Made by a program: the position numbers and the translations under genes
Source: Burkholderiales bacterium
GTDB taxonomy: Bacteria > Pseudomonadota > Gammaproteobacteria > Burkholderiales > Burkholderiaceae_C
Reading direction: 5' to 3'
DNA length: 10,836 nucleotides
Assembly: GCA_947450745.1 (NCBI GenBank)
Contig: CANFYD010000082.1
Location: 1-10,836, forward strand
The notes under the pieces: generated by a model
What the model saw: the letters and a program-made list of their open reading frames with translations, nothing else
The model's database searches: none
Told to the model about the DNA's origin: nothing
In this document: in pieces, positions 1-6,032 of the stretch
Position numbering within the stretch: position 1 is the stretch's first letter
How the letters are laid out: each line of letters opens with the position of its first letter

Positions 1-1193
1 AGCTGCTTGACCACAACCTGTTCCAAGCCATCTGCCGCACCAACCGGCTGGACGGCGACGACAAGGACTACGGCCACATCGTCGACTTCAAGGAGCTGTT
101 CGGCGACGTGCAGCAGGCCATCGCCGTGTACAGCTCGGACGAGCTGGATATCGACGAGGGTGGCAACACAGGCGGCGGTGGCAACAACAACGTCGAGCTG
201 AAGAACTGGCTGGTGGAGGGCAAGACTCAGCTGGACGACACCCGCCAGGCCTTGTTCTACCTGTGCGAACCGGTGCCGCAGCCCAGGGAGGTGGAGCAGT
301 TTCTGCGCTACTTCTGCGGCGATGCAGCGCAGGCGGGCTCGCTGGACGAGACCGAGGCCTTGCGCATTGCCTTCTACAAGGCCGTGGCCCTGTTTGTGCG
401 CGCCTATGCCGACATCGCGCAGCACCTGACCGAAGCGGGCTACTCGGACGCCGACGTGGCTGCGATCAAGCGAGAGGCGGAGTTCTATGCGGAAACCCGC
501 GCCTCGATCAAGAAAAACGCAGGCGAAGAGCTGGACACCAAGCCCTTCGAGGCGGACATGCGGCATCTGCTCAACACCTACATCCAGGCCGATGCGGCCA
601 CCGATCTGGGTGACTTGGGCTCGCTGTCGTTGACCGAGCTGATCATCCAGACCGGCATCCACGACGCCATCGCCAAGAAGCTCAACGAAAAAGGCAAGCT
701 CTCGAAAAATGCGGTCGCGGAAGGGATCATCAACAACGTCCGCAAGACCATCATCCGCGCCCAACTGACCGACCCGAAGTTCTACGAGCAGATGTCCAAG
801 CTGCTTGACGACTTGATTGGCCAGAGCCGGACCGACGCTGAGGCGTACGAAGAGTTTCTGCGCCAGGCCGAGGCACTGGTGCGGCAGCTGGCGGGCAAAA
901 AGCCTGACGACGACACGCCAGCTTCACTGCAGGGCAACGCCGAGGCCACCGTGCTCTACAACAACCTCGACTCGATTCCTGCTTCCAACTTCTGCTACCC
1001 GAGCGCCGATGAGGACAAGGCCGCACTGGCCTTGAGACTCGATTGGGTGGTGAGGGAGCGTGCGCCCGCAGGGTGGAAGGGCGACGAAACGCGCGAGCGC
1101 ACGGTGCAGAACGCCATTTATCCGCTGCTGGACAAGGACCGCCAGGCCACGGAGGCGCTGTTCGACATCATCAAGAACCAGCCGGGCTATTGA
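1..1193 (+). CDS. hsdR: Type I restriction enzyme R subunit (HsdR), C-terminal part
   Basis: This is the 3' part of an HsdR gene; the start lies left of the window and the reading frame is open from base 3. HsdR is the ATP-dependent translocase and endonuclease subunit of type I restriction-modification complexes. The first visible residues, LLDHNLFQAICRTNRL, followed by GHIVDF, match the last helicase motif (Q-A-I-x-R-x-N-R) and the IVDY/F block of HsdR proteins. About 360 mostly helical residues follow. They include a Gly/Asn-rich loop near bases 163-195 and a C-terminal block with ALALRLDWVVRE and the ending IIKNQPGY, as expected for the HsdR C-terminal domain that contacts the methylase core. 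The nuclease domain, Walker motifs and hsdM/hsdS are outside the window, so intactness cannot be judged. The stop TGA overlaps the ATG of the next gene by one base. Confidence 0.9.
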   Translation, partial: LLDHNLFQAICRTNRLDGDDKDYGHIVDFKELFGDVQQAIAVYSSDELDIDEGGNTGGGGNNNVELKNWLVEGKTQLDDTRQALFYLCEPVPQPREVEQFLRYFCGDAAQAGSLDETEALRIAFYKAVALFVRAYADIAQHLTEAGYSDADVAAIKREAEFYAETRASIKKNAGEELDTKPFEADMRHLLNTYIQADAATDLGDLGSLSLTELIIQTGIHDAIAKKLNEKGKLSKNAVAEGIINNVRKTIIRAQLTDPKFYEQMSKLLDDLIGQSRTDAEAYEEFLRQAEALVRQLAGKKPDDDTPASLQGNAEATVLYNNLDSIPASNFCYPSADEDKAALALRLDWVVRERAPAGWKGDETRERTVQNAIYPLLDKDRQATEALFDIIKNQPGY

Positions 1194-1930
1194 TGGCGGA
1201 GACGCTGACCGCAGCGATGACCGAGGCGATCACGTTGGGTGATGTGCTCGTCACCCTGACGCGCAAGGACGTCAAGCATGTGCACCTGACCGTGCATCCG
1301 CCCACCGGGCGGGTGACGCTGGTCGCACCGCGGGCGACCCGAACGGAGGTCGCTCGCGCCTACGCCATCTCGAAGCTGAGCTGGATTCGAGACCAGCGCC
1401 TGAAGCTGGCCGCCCAGGCCCGTGAGGTGCCGCGGCGGTTCACCGGGCGCGAGAGCCATTACTTGTGGGGGCGACGGTATCTGCTGGCGATCGAAGAGGT
1501 GGCAGGCAAGCCGCTGGTGAAGCTCAGCCACCGGCGCCTGACCTTGCAGATTCGCCCAGGCAGCTCAGCGGAGAAGCGCGCCGAGGTGGTGCACGCGTGG
1601 CACAAGTCGCTGCTGCATGCAGCCGTGCCTGGCCTGATGGCCAAGTGGGAAGCCAAGCTGGGTGTCGCTGCGTCCGGCTACTTCCTGCAGCGCATGAAAA
1701 CCAAGTGGGGCAGTTGCAATCACGCGGCCGGCAACATCCGGCTGAATACCGAGCTGGTGAAGAAGCCCAAGGATTTGCTGGAGTACGTGGTGGTGCACGA
1801 ACTGCTGCACTTGCTGGAACCCACTCACAGCGATCGTTTTGTGGCGCTGCTCGACCGCCATTGGCCGCAATGGCGCGAATCACGCAAGGAACTCAATGCC
1901 TTGCCGCTGGGGCCGGACAGTTGGGCATAG
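1193..1930 (+). CDS. YgjP-like (DUF45) zinc metallopeptidase linked to hsdR
   Basis: A 245-residue protein of the YgjP/DUF45 metallopeptidase family. The signature is clear: KTKWGSC at residues 169-175, followed by an IRLNTEL strand, then the zinc site H202-E-L-L-H206 with a third candidate ligand His212 in EPTHSDRF. Glu203 would be the catalytic base. There is no signal peptide or membrane segment, so it should be cytoplasmic. The start ATG at 1193 shares its A with the hsdR stop (TGATG). It has no strong Shine-Dalgarno of its own, which suggests translational coupling to hsdR. From general knowledge, DUF45 peptidases are often encoded beside type I restriction genes, but I know of no established substrate. 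Proteolysis of the restriction complex, or of damaged proteins on DNA, would be inference. The family call is firm; the role is unknown. Confidence 0.88.
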   Translation: MAETLTAAMTEAITLGDVLVTLTRKDVKHVHLTVHPPTGRVTLVAPRATRTEVARAYAISKLSWIRDQRLKLAAQAREVPRRFTGRESHYLWGRRYLLAIEEVAGKPLVKLSHRRLTLQIRPGSSAEKRAEVVHAWHKSLLHAAVPGLMAKWEAKLGVAASGYFLQRMKTKWGSCNHAAGNIRLNTELVKKPKDLLEYVVVHELLHLLEPTHSDRFVALLDRHWPQWRESRKELNALPLGPDSWA

Positions 1931-2031
1931 CGCGCGCCCAAAGTTTCAGATCACTGGGTCGCAGACTTCCTTGTCCAGCACGGCAGCATCGCCCCCACAT
2001 CGATGTTGTCAGGGCAGCAGCGCCTAAAAAC

Positions 2032-2062
2032 GGGGAGTAGCCGACCCCGGCTAAGATTCCCC
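2032..2062 (+). other. Imperfect hairpin upstream of the FKBP gene
   Basis: TAGCCG (2038-2043) and CGGCTA (2048-2053) form a 6-bp stem around the loop ACCC. GGGGA (2032-2036) and TCCCC (2058-2062) extend it after an asymmetric internal loop. No T-run follows, so it is not a typical Rho-independent terminator. It lies 42 bases before the chosen start of the FKBP gene. It may be a leader structure, a weak terminator for the hsdR operon, or chance. The rest of the gap 1931-2104 shows no gene. Confidence 0.3.
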
Positions 2063-2104
2063 CTCACGGCTAGCTCGCCCACCCAACTCCTGCTGGAATT
2101 TCCC

Positions 2105-2521
2105 TTGAAACCATCCATTCGCCACTTTGCCCTGACTTCCGCCCTGGTGGCTGCAGCCGCTTGCACTTATGCCGCGCCGGCTGAAACGCTGCCGTCCGGC
2201 GTTCAGATCACGGTCCTGACGCCGGGCAAATCGGGGGCGGCAACGCCGAAGGTCTCCGACACGGTGACGGTGCATTACCGGGGCACCTTGCAGAACGGCA
2301 CCGAGTTCGACAGCTCGTACAAACGCGGCCAGCCGGCGTCGTTTCCGCTCAGTCGGGTCATTCCGTGCTGGACGCAAGGCTTGCAAAAGTTGTCGGTGGG
2401 CAGCAAGGCGCTGCTGGTCTGCCCCGGCAGCACCGCTTACGGCGAGCGCGGCATGCCCGGCACGATTCCGCCCAACGCGACCTTGAACTTCGAGGTGGAG
2501 TTGCTGGGCATTGCGGGCTGA
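2105..2521 (+). CDS. Exported FKBP-type peptidyl-prolyl cis-trans isomerase
   Basis: A 138-residue protein: an N-terminal signal peptide plus one FKBP domain that would isomerise Xaa-Pro bonds in the cell envelope. I chose the TTG at 2105 because it gives a proper signal sequence: KPSIRH, then a hydrophobic stretch, and likely cleavage after TYA at residue 23. An in-frame ATG at 2003 would add 34 residues unlike any export signal. FKBP active-site positions are present: Tyr58, Phe68-Asp69, Phe80, Val85-Ile86, Trp89, Tyr112 and Phe129. RVIPCW and the final LNFEVELL strand are typical of the family. Cys20 lies in an AAAC context, a poor lipobox, so a soluble periplasmic protein is more likely than a lipoprotein. 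TAAGAT at 2052-2057 could be a -10 element, but I see no matching -35. The family call is secure; the exact start is moderately so. Confidence 0.88.
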   Translation: MKPSIRHFALTSALVAAAACTYAAPAETLPSGVQITVLTPGKSGAATPKVSDTVTVHYRGTLQNGTEFDSSYKRGQPASFPLSRVIPCWTQGLQKLSVGSKALLVCPGSTAYGERGMPGTIPPNATLNFEVELLGIAG

Positions 2522-2554
2522 AGTTCCAGCTCCAGCTCCGGCTTCCACCTCTCA

Positions 2555-2575
2555 GTTCAACCGGCATGGCTGAAC
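2555..2575 (+). other. Short inverted repeat after the FKBP gene
   Basis: GTTCAACC (2555-2562) and GGCTGAAC (2568-2575) pair at 7 of 8 positions around a 5-base loop. It starts 34 bases after the FKBP stop codon. There is no T-run, so a terminator role is only possible, not shown. Confidence 0.25.
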
Positions 2576-2602
2576 GGCCTGTCGCTTGACCCTTCTTGCC
2601 TT

Positions 2603-2616
2603 GGACACAGGTGTCC
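2603..2616. promoter_or_regulatory. Palindrome upstream of xseA, possible operator
   Basis: GGACAC-AG-GTGTCC is an inverted repeat with 6-bp arms and a 2-bp centre, ending 33 bases before the xseA start codon. Its size and position would suit a repressor site in the leader or promoter of the ExoVII genes. No convincing -35/-10 pair is visible next to it, and no regulator gene lies nearby, so this is only a candidate. Confidence 0.25.
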
Positions 2617-2649
2617 GATGAGCCTGCTGCCACTCGACGAACACGCCTG

Positions 2650-4389
2650 ATGTCCCCTACCTATTTGTCGGCGCAGTACAAAGACCGGTTGCAAGTCAAA
2701 GCGCTGGGCGCTCGCTGGGACGGCGAGTCGAAGCGCTGGTATGTGCCGGACGGGCTCGATCTGACGCCCTTCGCTGCTTGGTTGCCCAAGGGGGGGCTGA
2801 CGGCGGAGGCCACCGGCACCGCAACTGCGCTGGTGGCCAGGGCGGATCAGTGGCCAGCCCCGGCAGGGGGCGTTGCGCTGGCGCAGGAGCGCGGGCTCAG
2901 CTTGTCGGTGCTGTTGGCGGGCGTGGCCGACTTGGTGGCGCAGGCCTACCGTGCCGGTGTGTGGACGCGGGTCGAGGTGCTGAAGGCGGACTTGCGCAGC
3001 GGCCATGTCTATTTGGAAATCGGCGAGCGAAATCTGCTGGGCAACACCGTGGCACAGGCCCGCGCGATGATTTGGGCCAGCACGGCGGCCGAGATCGTGC
3101 CCGCCTTCGAGCGGGCGACCGGCGCGGTGCTAGGTGCCGGCATCAAGCTGCTGGTGCGCGCCAAGCCGACGATCCATCCGGTTTACGGCATGAGCTTGGT
3201 CATCGACGGCATTGACCCGGAGTACACGCTGGGCGACCTCGAAGCCAAGAAGCGCGAGATCCGTGAGCGCTTGCAACGCGAGGGCTTGTTCGACGCCAAC
3301 AAGCGGCTGCCGGCGCCGTGGGACTACAACGCGGTGCTGGTGGTGGCACCGCAGGAGGCGGCGGGTCTGGGTGATTTCCGTGCCGAGGCCGAGCGCTTGC
3401 AGGCCTTGGGCATCTGCGAGTTCGTCTACGTGGCCAGCCGTTTCCAGGGCGAAGGGGCAGCCGCTGAAATTCGCGCTGCCATGCTGGCCGCCCTGAGTGG
3501 CTGGCATGGCCACGGGGCTAAGCTACCCGACGCGCTGGTCCTCATCCGCGGCGGCGGTGCGGTGAATGATCTGGCTTGGCTGAATGACTACGAGTTGGCG
3601 CGCTGCATTTGCGAGTTGCCGGTGCCCGTGCTCACCGGCATTGGCCATGAGCGCGACAGCACGCTGCTGGACGAGGTGGCGCATGCCAAGTTCGACACGC
3701 CGTCCAAGGTCATCCTGGGGATTGAACAGTTGATTGGCAAGCGCACCGCTGAAGCGGCGGCAAACTTCGAGGCGGTGTCGCGCGCGGCGGCCCAAATGAC
3801 GCTGTCGATGCGGCGCGCGCTCGAGTTGGCGGACGCGGCCGTCAAGTCGGGGGCCGAGCGCCAAGTGGCGGCGGCACGTCAAAGCGCTGCCGAGTTGATG
3901 GCGGAAGTGCGCATCGAGTCCCACATCGCGGTGCGCACGGCGTCCGAGGGTGCGCTGCAGCAGTTTCAGCAGCTTAGCCAAACGGCTCGCGAACATCTGG
4001 CCGCCGCCAAGCAGCGGGTGCCCGAGTTGCTGATCGAGGTCAGAGCGCAGGCCCGCCAAGTCGTCCGCGAGGCGCGCAGTGGGACGCTGGTGTGGCACGA
4101 ATCGGTGCTTGAGCGTTCGACGCTGGCCGCCCGCCGGGCGCGCGAAGATGCCGAGCGCGCGCTGGCCGATGTGGCGCTGGGTGCCCGGCGTGTGAGCAGC
4201 GAGGCGGCGACCGGCGCACAAGCGCTGCTGCGCGAGATCGCGGGCCAGGGCCCGGACAAAACACTCGGCCGCGGCTTTGCCATCGTGCGCGGTGCCGACG
4301 GACATCCGATCACCCGCGCAGCCCAAGCCATCGCCGGCCAAGCGATTGAAATCCAATTCCGCGACGGCCAAGTGGCCGCGCGCCTCTGA
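2650..4389 (+). CDS. xseA: Exonuclease VII large subunit variant with N-terminal DUF5710-like domain
   Basis: A 579-residue XseA homologue, well over the usual 400-460. With XseB, ExoVII degrades single-stranded DNA from either end into short oligonucleotides without needing a metal. Residues 5-45 (YLSAQYKDRL, ALGARWD, KRWYVPDGLDL) match the DUF5710 domain, common in plasmid and DNA-metabolism proteins and not part of normal XseA. An OB-fold-like region follows (~82-190, with LSLSVLL and SGHVYLEI). The catalytic domain has GLFDANKR, IRGGGAVNDLAWLND (299-313) and TGIGHERD (329-336). Asp242, Arg300, His333 and Asp336 align with residues reported as important in E. coli XseA. A long Ala/Arg/Glu-rich coiled coil (~360-530) leads to the C-terminal cap LGRGFAIV. 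ATG 2650 is preferred over an in-frame TTG at 2596, as the DUF5710 match starts just after it. The xseB-like gene begins 15 bases downstream. It is probably a second, accessory ExoVII. Confidence 0.88.
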   Translation: MSPTYLSAQYKDRLQVKALGARWDGESKRWYVPDGLDLTPFAAWLPKGGLTAEATGTATALVARADQWPAPAGGVALAQERGLSLSVLLAGVADLVAQAYRAGVWTRVEVLKADLRSGHVYLEIGERNLLGNTVAQARAMIWASTAAEIVPAFERATGAVLGAGIKLLVRAKPTIHPVYGMSLVIDGIDPEYTLGDLEAKKREIRERLQREGLFDANKRLPAPWDYNAVLVVAPQEAAGLGDFRAEAERLQALGICEFVYVASRFQGEGAAAEIRAAMLAALSGWHGHGAKLPDALVLIRGGGAVNDLAWLNDYELARCICELPVPVLTGIGHERDSTLLDEVAHAKFDTPSKVILGIEQLIGKRTAEAAANFEAVSRAAAQMTLSMRRALELADAAVKSGAERQVAAARQSAAELMAEVRIESHIAVRTASEGALQQFQQLSQTAREHLAAAKQRVPELLIEVRAQARQVVREARSGTLVWHESVLERSTLAARRAREDAERALADVALGARRVSSEAATGAQALLREIAGQGPDKTLGRGFAIVRGADGHPITRAAQAIAGQAIEIQFRDGQVAARL

Positions 4390-4404
4390 GAACGAGAACA
4401 AGCC

Positions 4405-4752
4405 ATGAGCGCAACAAACTTCCGCAAAGCCTACGGCGTGCTGCAAAAACACGCCGACACGCTGCGCAATCAGCAAGAGCCCAACATCGATGACCTGCTG
4501 CACATCGTCACCGAGTCGGTGGCTGCCTACAAAGTCTGCAAAGAGCGCATCGACGCCGTGGAGCGGGCGCTTGAGCAAGCGTTGAGCGGTGCGGGGGCCG
4601 GTGCTGCTGCGGGGGCGGCCAGCAGCGCCGAGAGTGGCATGACGCAGCCCGCCGACCTGGTGCCGAACGCGGCTGCGCCAGTCGCCAAGAACCGTGCTGC
4701 CGATCCTGCTGCCCCTGACTCTGCCGTCGAGGACGACGATTTGCCGTTTTGA
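4405..4752 (+). CDS. xseB: Exonuclease VII small subunit variant with SSB-like C-terminal tail
   Basis: A 115-residue protein directly after xseA and probably co-transcribed with it. Residues 5-60 (FRKAYGVLQ, then LLHIVTESVAAYKVCK, then a helix ending VERALEQAL) follow the XseB two-helix pattern. In ExoVII several XseB chains bind the coiled coil of XseA. Ordinary XseB is about 70-85 residues. Here a disordered Gly/Ala/Pro-rich linker (~62-107) follows and the protein stops at EDDDLPF. That ending closely resembles the C-terminal tip of single-stranded DNA-binding protein (DDDIPF in E. coli), which docks on many repair and replication enzymes. Disordered linker plus acidic tip ending in Pro-Phe copies the layout of the SSB tail. 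The subunit assignment rests on helix pattern and neighbour; the tail is read directly from the sequence and its function is inference. The Shine-Dalgarno is weak (GAGAAC). Confidence 0.82.
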   Translation: MSATNFRKAYGVLQKHADTLRNQQEPNIDDLLHIVTESVAAYKVCKERIDAVERALEQALSGAGAGAAAGAASSAESGMTQPADLVPNAAAPVAKNRAADPAAPDSAVEDDDLPF

Positions 4753-4784
4753 CGGCTGCCCCTCAAAAAACCAGATTTCGGCGA

Positions 4785-4913
4785 CGTAGGGCGGGTCGAG
4801 ACCCGCGGGCTTTTTCGGCACGGGCAGCGAAATTCCACCAGGAGCGGGCTTGGCGCAACATGGGTGTCGCAGTCGGTGCCCCTTCCACCACGCGGGTCGC
4901 GACCCGCCCTACG
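4785..4913. repeat. REPIN-like element: two inverted REP hairpins
   Basis: Two 23-bp arms (4785-4807 and 4891-4913) are inverted copies differing at one base. Each arm is itself a hairpin: GCGGGTC-GA-GACCCGC at 4791-4806 and GCGGGTC-GC-GACCCGC at 4892-4907. Each arm carries an outward GTAG just outside its hairpin (4786-4789; as CTAC at 4909-4912). GTAG followed by a palindrome is the hallmark of REP sequences moved by RAYT (REP-associated tyrosine) transposases, and an inverted pair is a REPIN. The 83-base spacer codes for nothing I recognise and contains TTCCACCA twice (4833-4840 and 4883-4890). No RAYT gene is in the window. The remaining gap (4753-4784 and 4914-5047) shows no gene and no clear promoter. 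Confidence 0.75.
4791..4815 (+). terminator. Possible terminator for xseAB formed by the left REP hairpin
   Basis: The 7-bp GC-rich stem GCGGGTC/GACCCGC with a 2-base centre is followed, after GGGC, by TTTTT at 4811-4815. It sits 38 bases past the xseB stop. The four bases between stem and T-run make it imperfect, so termination or 3'-end protection by the REP hairpin is plausible but unproven. Confidence 0.35.
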
Positions 4914-5047
4914 AATTCTGTCAGCACATTCCAACAGGGCCACGGATCGCATTCAGTCCGTCATGTGGGCAAGCGACAATGGTCGGGTCGATCAGGGCCG
5001 TCAGTGCTCCAGCATCGCTGCGTTATCAACTTTCTGGAGTTCATGTC

Positions 5048-5974
5048 ATGCGTCAACTATCCGCTGCGGGTCAACAAGTCATCAACGACATCGCGCAACG
5101 CCACGGCTTCAGCACCGACGGCACCATCAGCATGCTGGACTCGGTCATCAACGGCAACGGCAGCATGGCGCAATTCAGCCATCCGGATTTTTCTGGCTCC
5201 GGTCAGTGGATGCGTGGCGGTATGACGATGGTGTCGGACATGTTCAACAACCAGTTGAAGAATCGCGTCAATTCGCTCTGCGCAGAATTGTCCAACCTGG
5301 TGGCAAACCAGCCCGACCTGGTGCGCAGCGGCAGTTTCCAGTCGCAAAGCCAGAACGGCGGCCAGAACCACACGCAGCAGCAGGCCAGCCACAGCGGGCA
5401 GGGCAATACTCAGCAGCAAGGCCAAGGCGGTTTTGGACCCGCCAGCCTGTTCGTGCCGCCGGCACCCGGCACCTCCGGCGATTGGTGGCCTGCCGACCTG
5501 CGCTGGCCCAACAGCACCGGTGCGCAAAACAATGTGCGTTATGCCTATTTTGCGCAGGCGCACCGCTTGGTGATCGACCTGGGCGGCACGGTCACGGTCT
5601 ACGACACGCTGGATCATCAGATCGGCGGGTTCTCGCAGCAGCAATCGGTGGGCGGCACCTTGAGTTTTTCCAGCCAATACGGGCTGATGGATGTGTCGCA
5701 GCTGCCGGTGATTTCGTCCAATGGCCAGCCACCGCGGCCTTTGGGTGGGGCCCTGCCGGCCCAGCCAGCCCCAGCCCAAGCTCCAGCCCAAAATCAAGCG
5801 CCGGCGCAAGAGATGGCGGCAGCGCCGATGCTCTCCGGTCATTCGGGCACGACCGGCGCTCGCGACCAAGACATTTTCTCCAGCATCGAGCGGCTGGCCG
5901 ACCTGAAAGCCAAGGGGATCTTGAGCGACGATGAGTTTGCGGCCAAGAAAGCGGAGTTGCTGAGCCGCCTCTGA
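5048..5974 (+). CDS. SHOCT-domain protein of unknown function
   Basis: A 308-residue protein starting at ATG 5048, with TGGAG at 5035-5039 eight bases upstream. It has three parts. The N-terminal region (1-95) is helical, with QQVINDIAQRHG and MAQFSHPDF, and includes GQWMRGGMTMVSDMFNN (52-68). A Gln/Ser/Gly-rich linker (~96-128) comes next. A central domain (~130-225) contains SLFVPPAPG, DWWPADL, NNVRYAYF and TVYDTLDHQIGG and looks rich in beta strands. A Pro/Ala/Gln linker (~236-256, PAPAQAPAQ) leads to a C-terminal SHOCT motif (277-307: IERLADLKAKGILSDDEF, then KKAELL). SHOCT is a short helical hairpin found at the ends of many otherwise unrelated proteins and suggests oligomerisation or docking. 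I recall similar proteins in Burkholderiales annotated only as SHOCT-domain proteins. There is no signal peptide or membrane segment. The function is unknown, and the REPIN separates it from xseB. Confidence 0.82.
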   Translation: MRQLSAAGQQVINDIAQRHGFSTDGTISMLDSVINGNGSMAQFSHPDFSGSGQWMRGGMTMVSDMFNNQLKNRVNSLCAELSNLVANQPDLVRSGSFQSQSQNGGQNHTQQQASHSGQGNTQQQGQGGFGPASLFVPPAPGTSGDWWPADLRWPNSTGAQNNVRYAYFAQAHRLVIDLGGTVTVYDTLDHQIGGFSQQQSVGGTLSFSSQYGLMDVSQLPVISSNGQPPRPLGGALPAQPAPAQAPAQNQAPAQEMAAAPMLSGHSGTTGARDQDIFSSIERLADLKAKGILSDDEFAAKKAELLSRL

Positions 5975-6032
5975 GCGCTTGTCTGGTCTCAACGGGCTGC
6001 GGATCGGCTGACCCGCTGACTCGCAGCATTGA

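Noticed and set aside
2105..2175. FKBP as a lipoprotein anchored at Cys20
   Set aside because: The residues before the Cys are AAA, without the usual Leu at -3. Cleavage after TYA fits signal peptidase I better.
3523..4821. Long open frame on the minus strand opposite xseA/xseB (432 codons)
   Set aside because: It is a shadow of the high-GC xseA/xseB codons. The translation is rich in Arg/His/Gln with no recognisable motif, while the + strand shows clear ExoVII motifs.
4850..5047. Upstream in-frame extension of the SHOCT protein
   Set aside because: The extra N-terminal residues would be encoded partly by the REPIN and look non-coding. ATG 5048 has a good ribosome binding site.
5975..6032. 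Bidirectional terminator between the convergent SHOCT and EipA-like genes
   Set aside because: Only weak pairings (CTGCG with CGCAG) are visible and there is no T-run on either strand.
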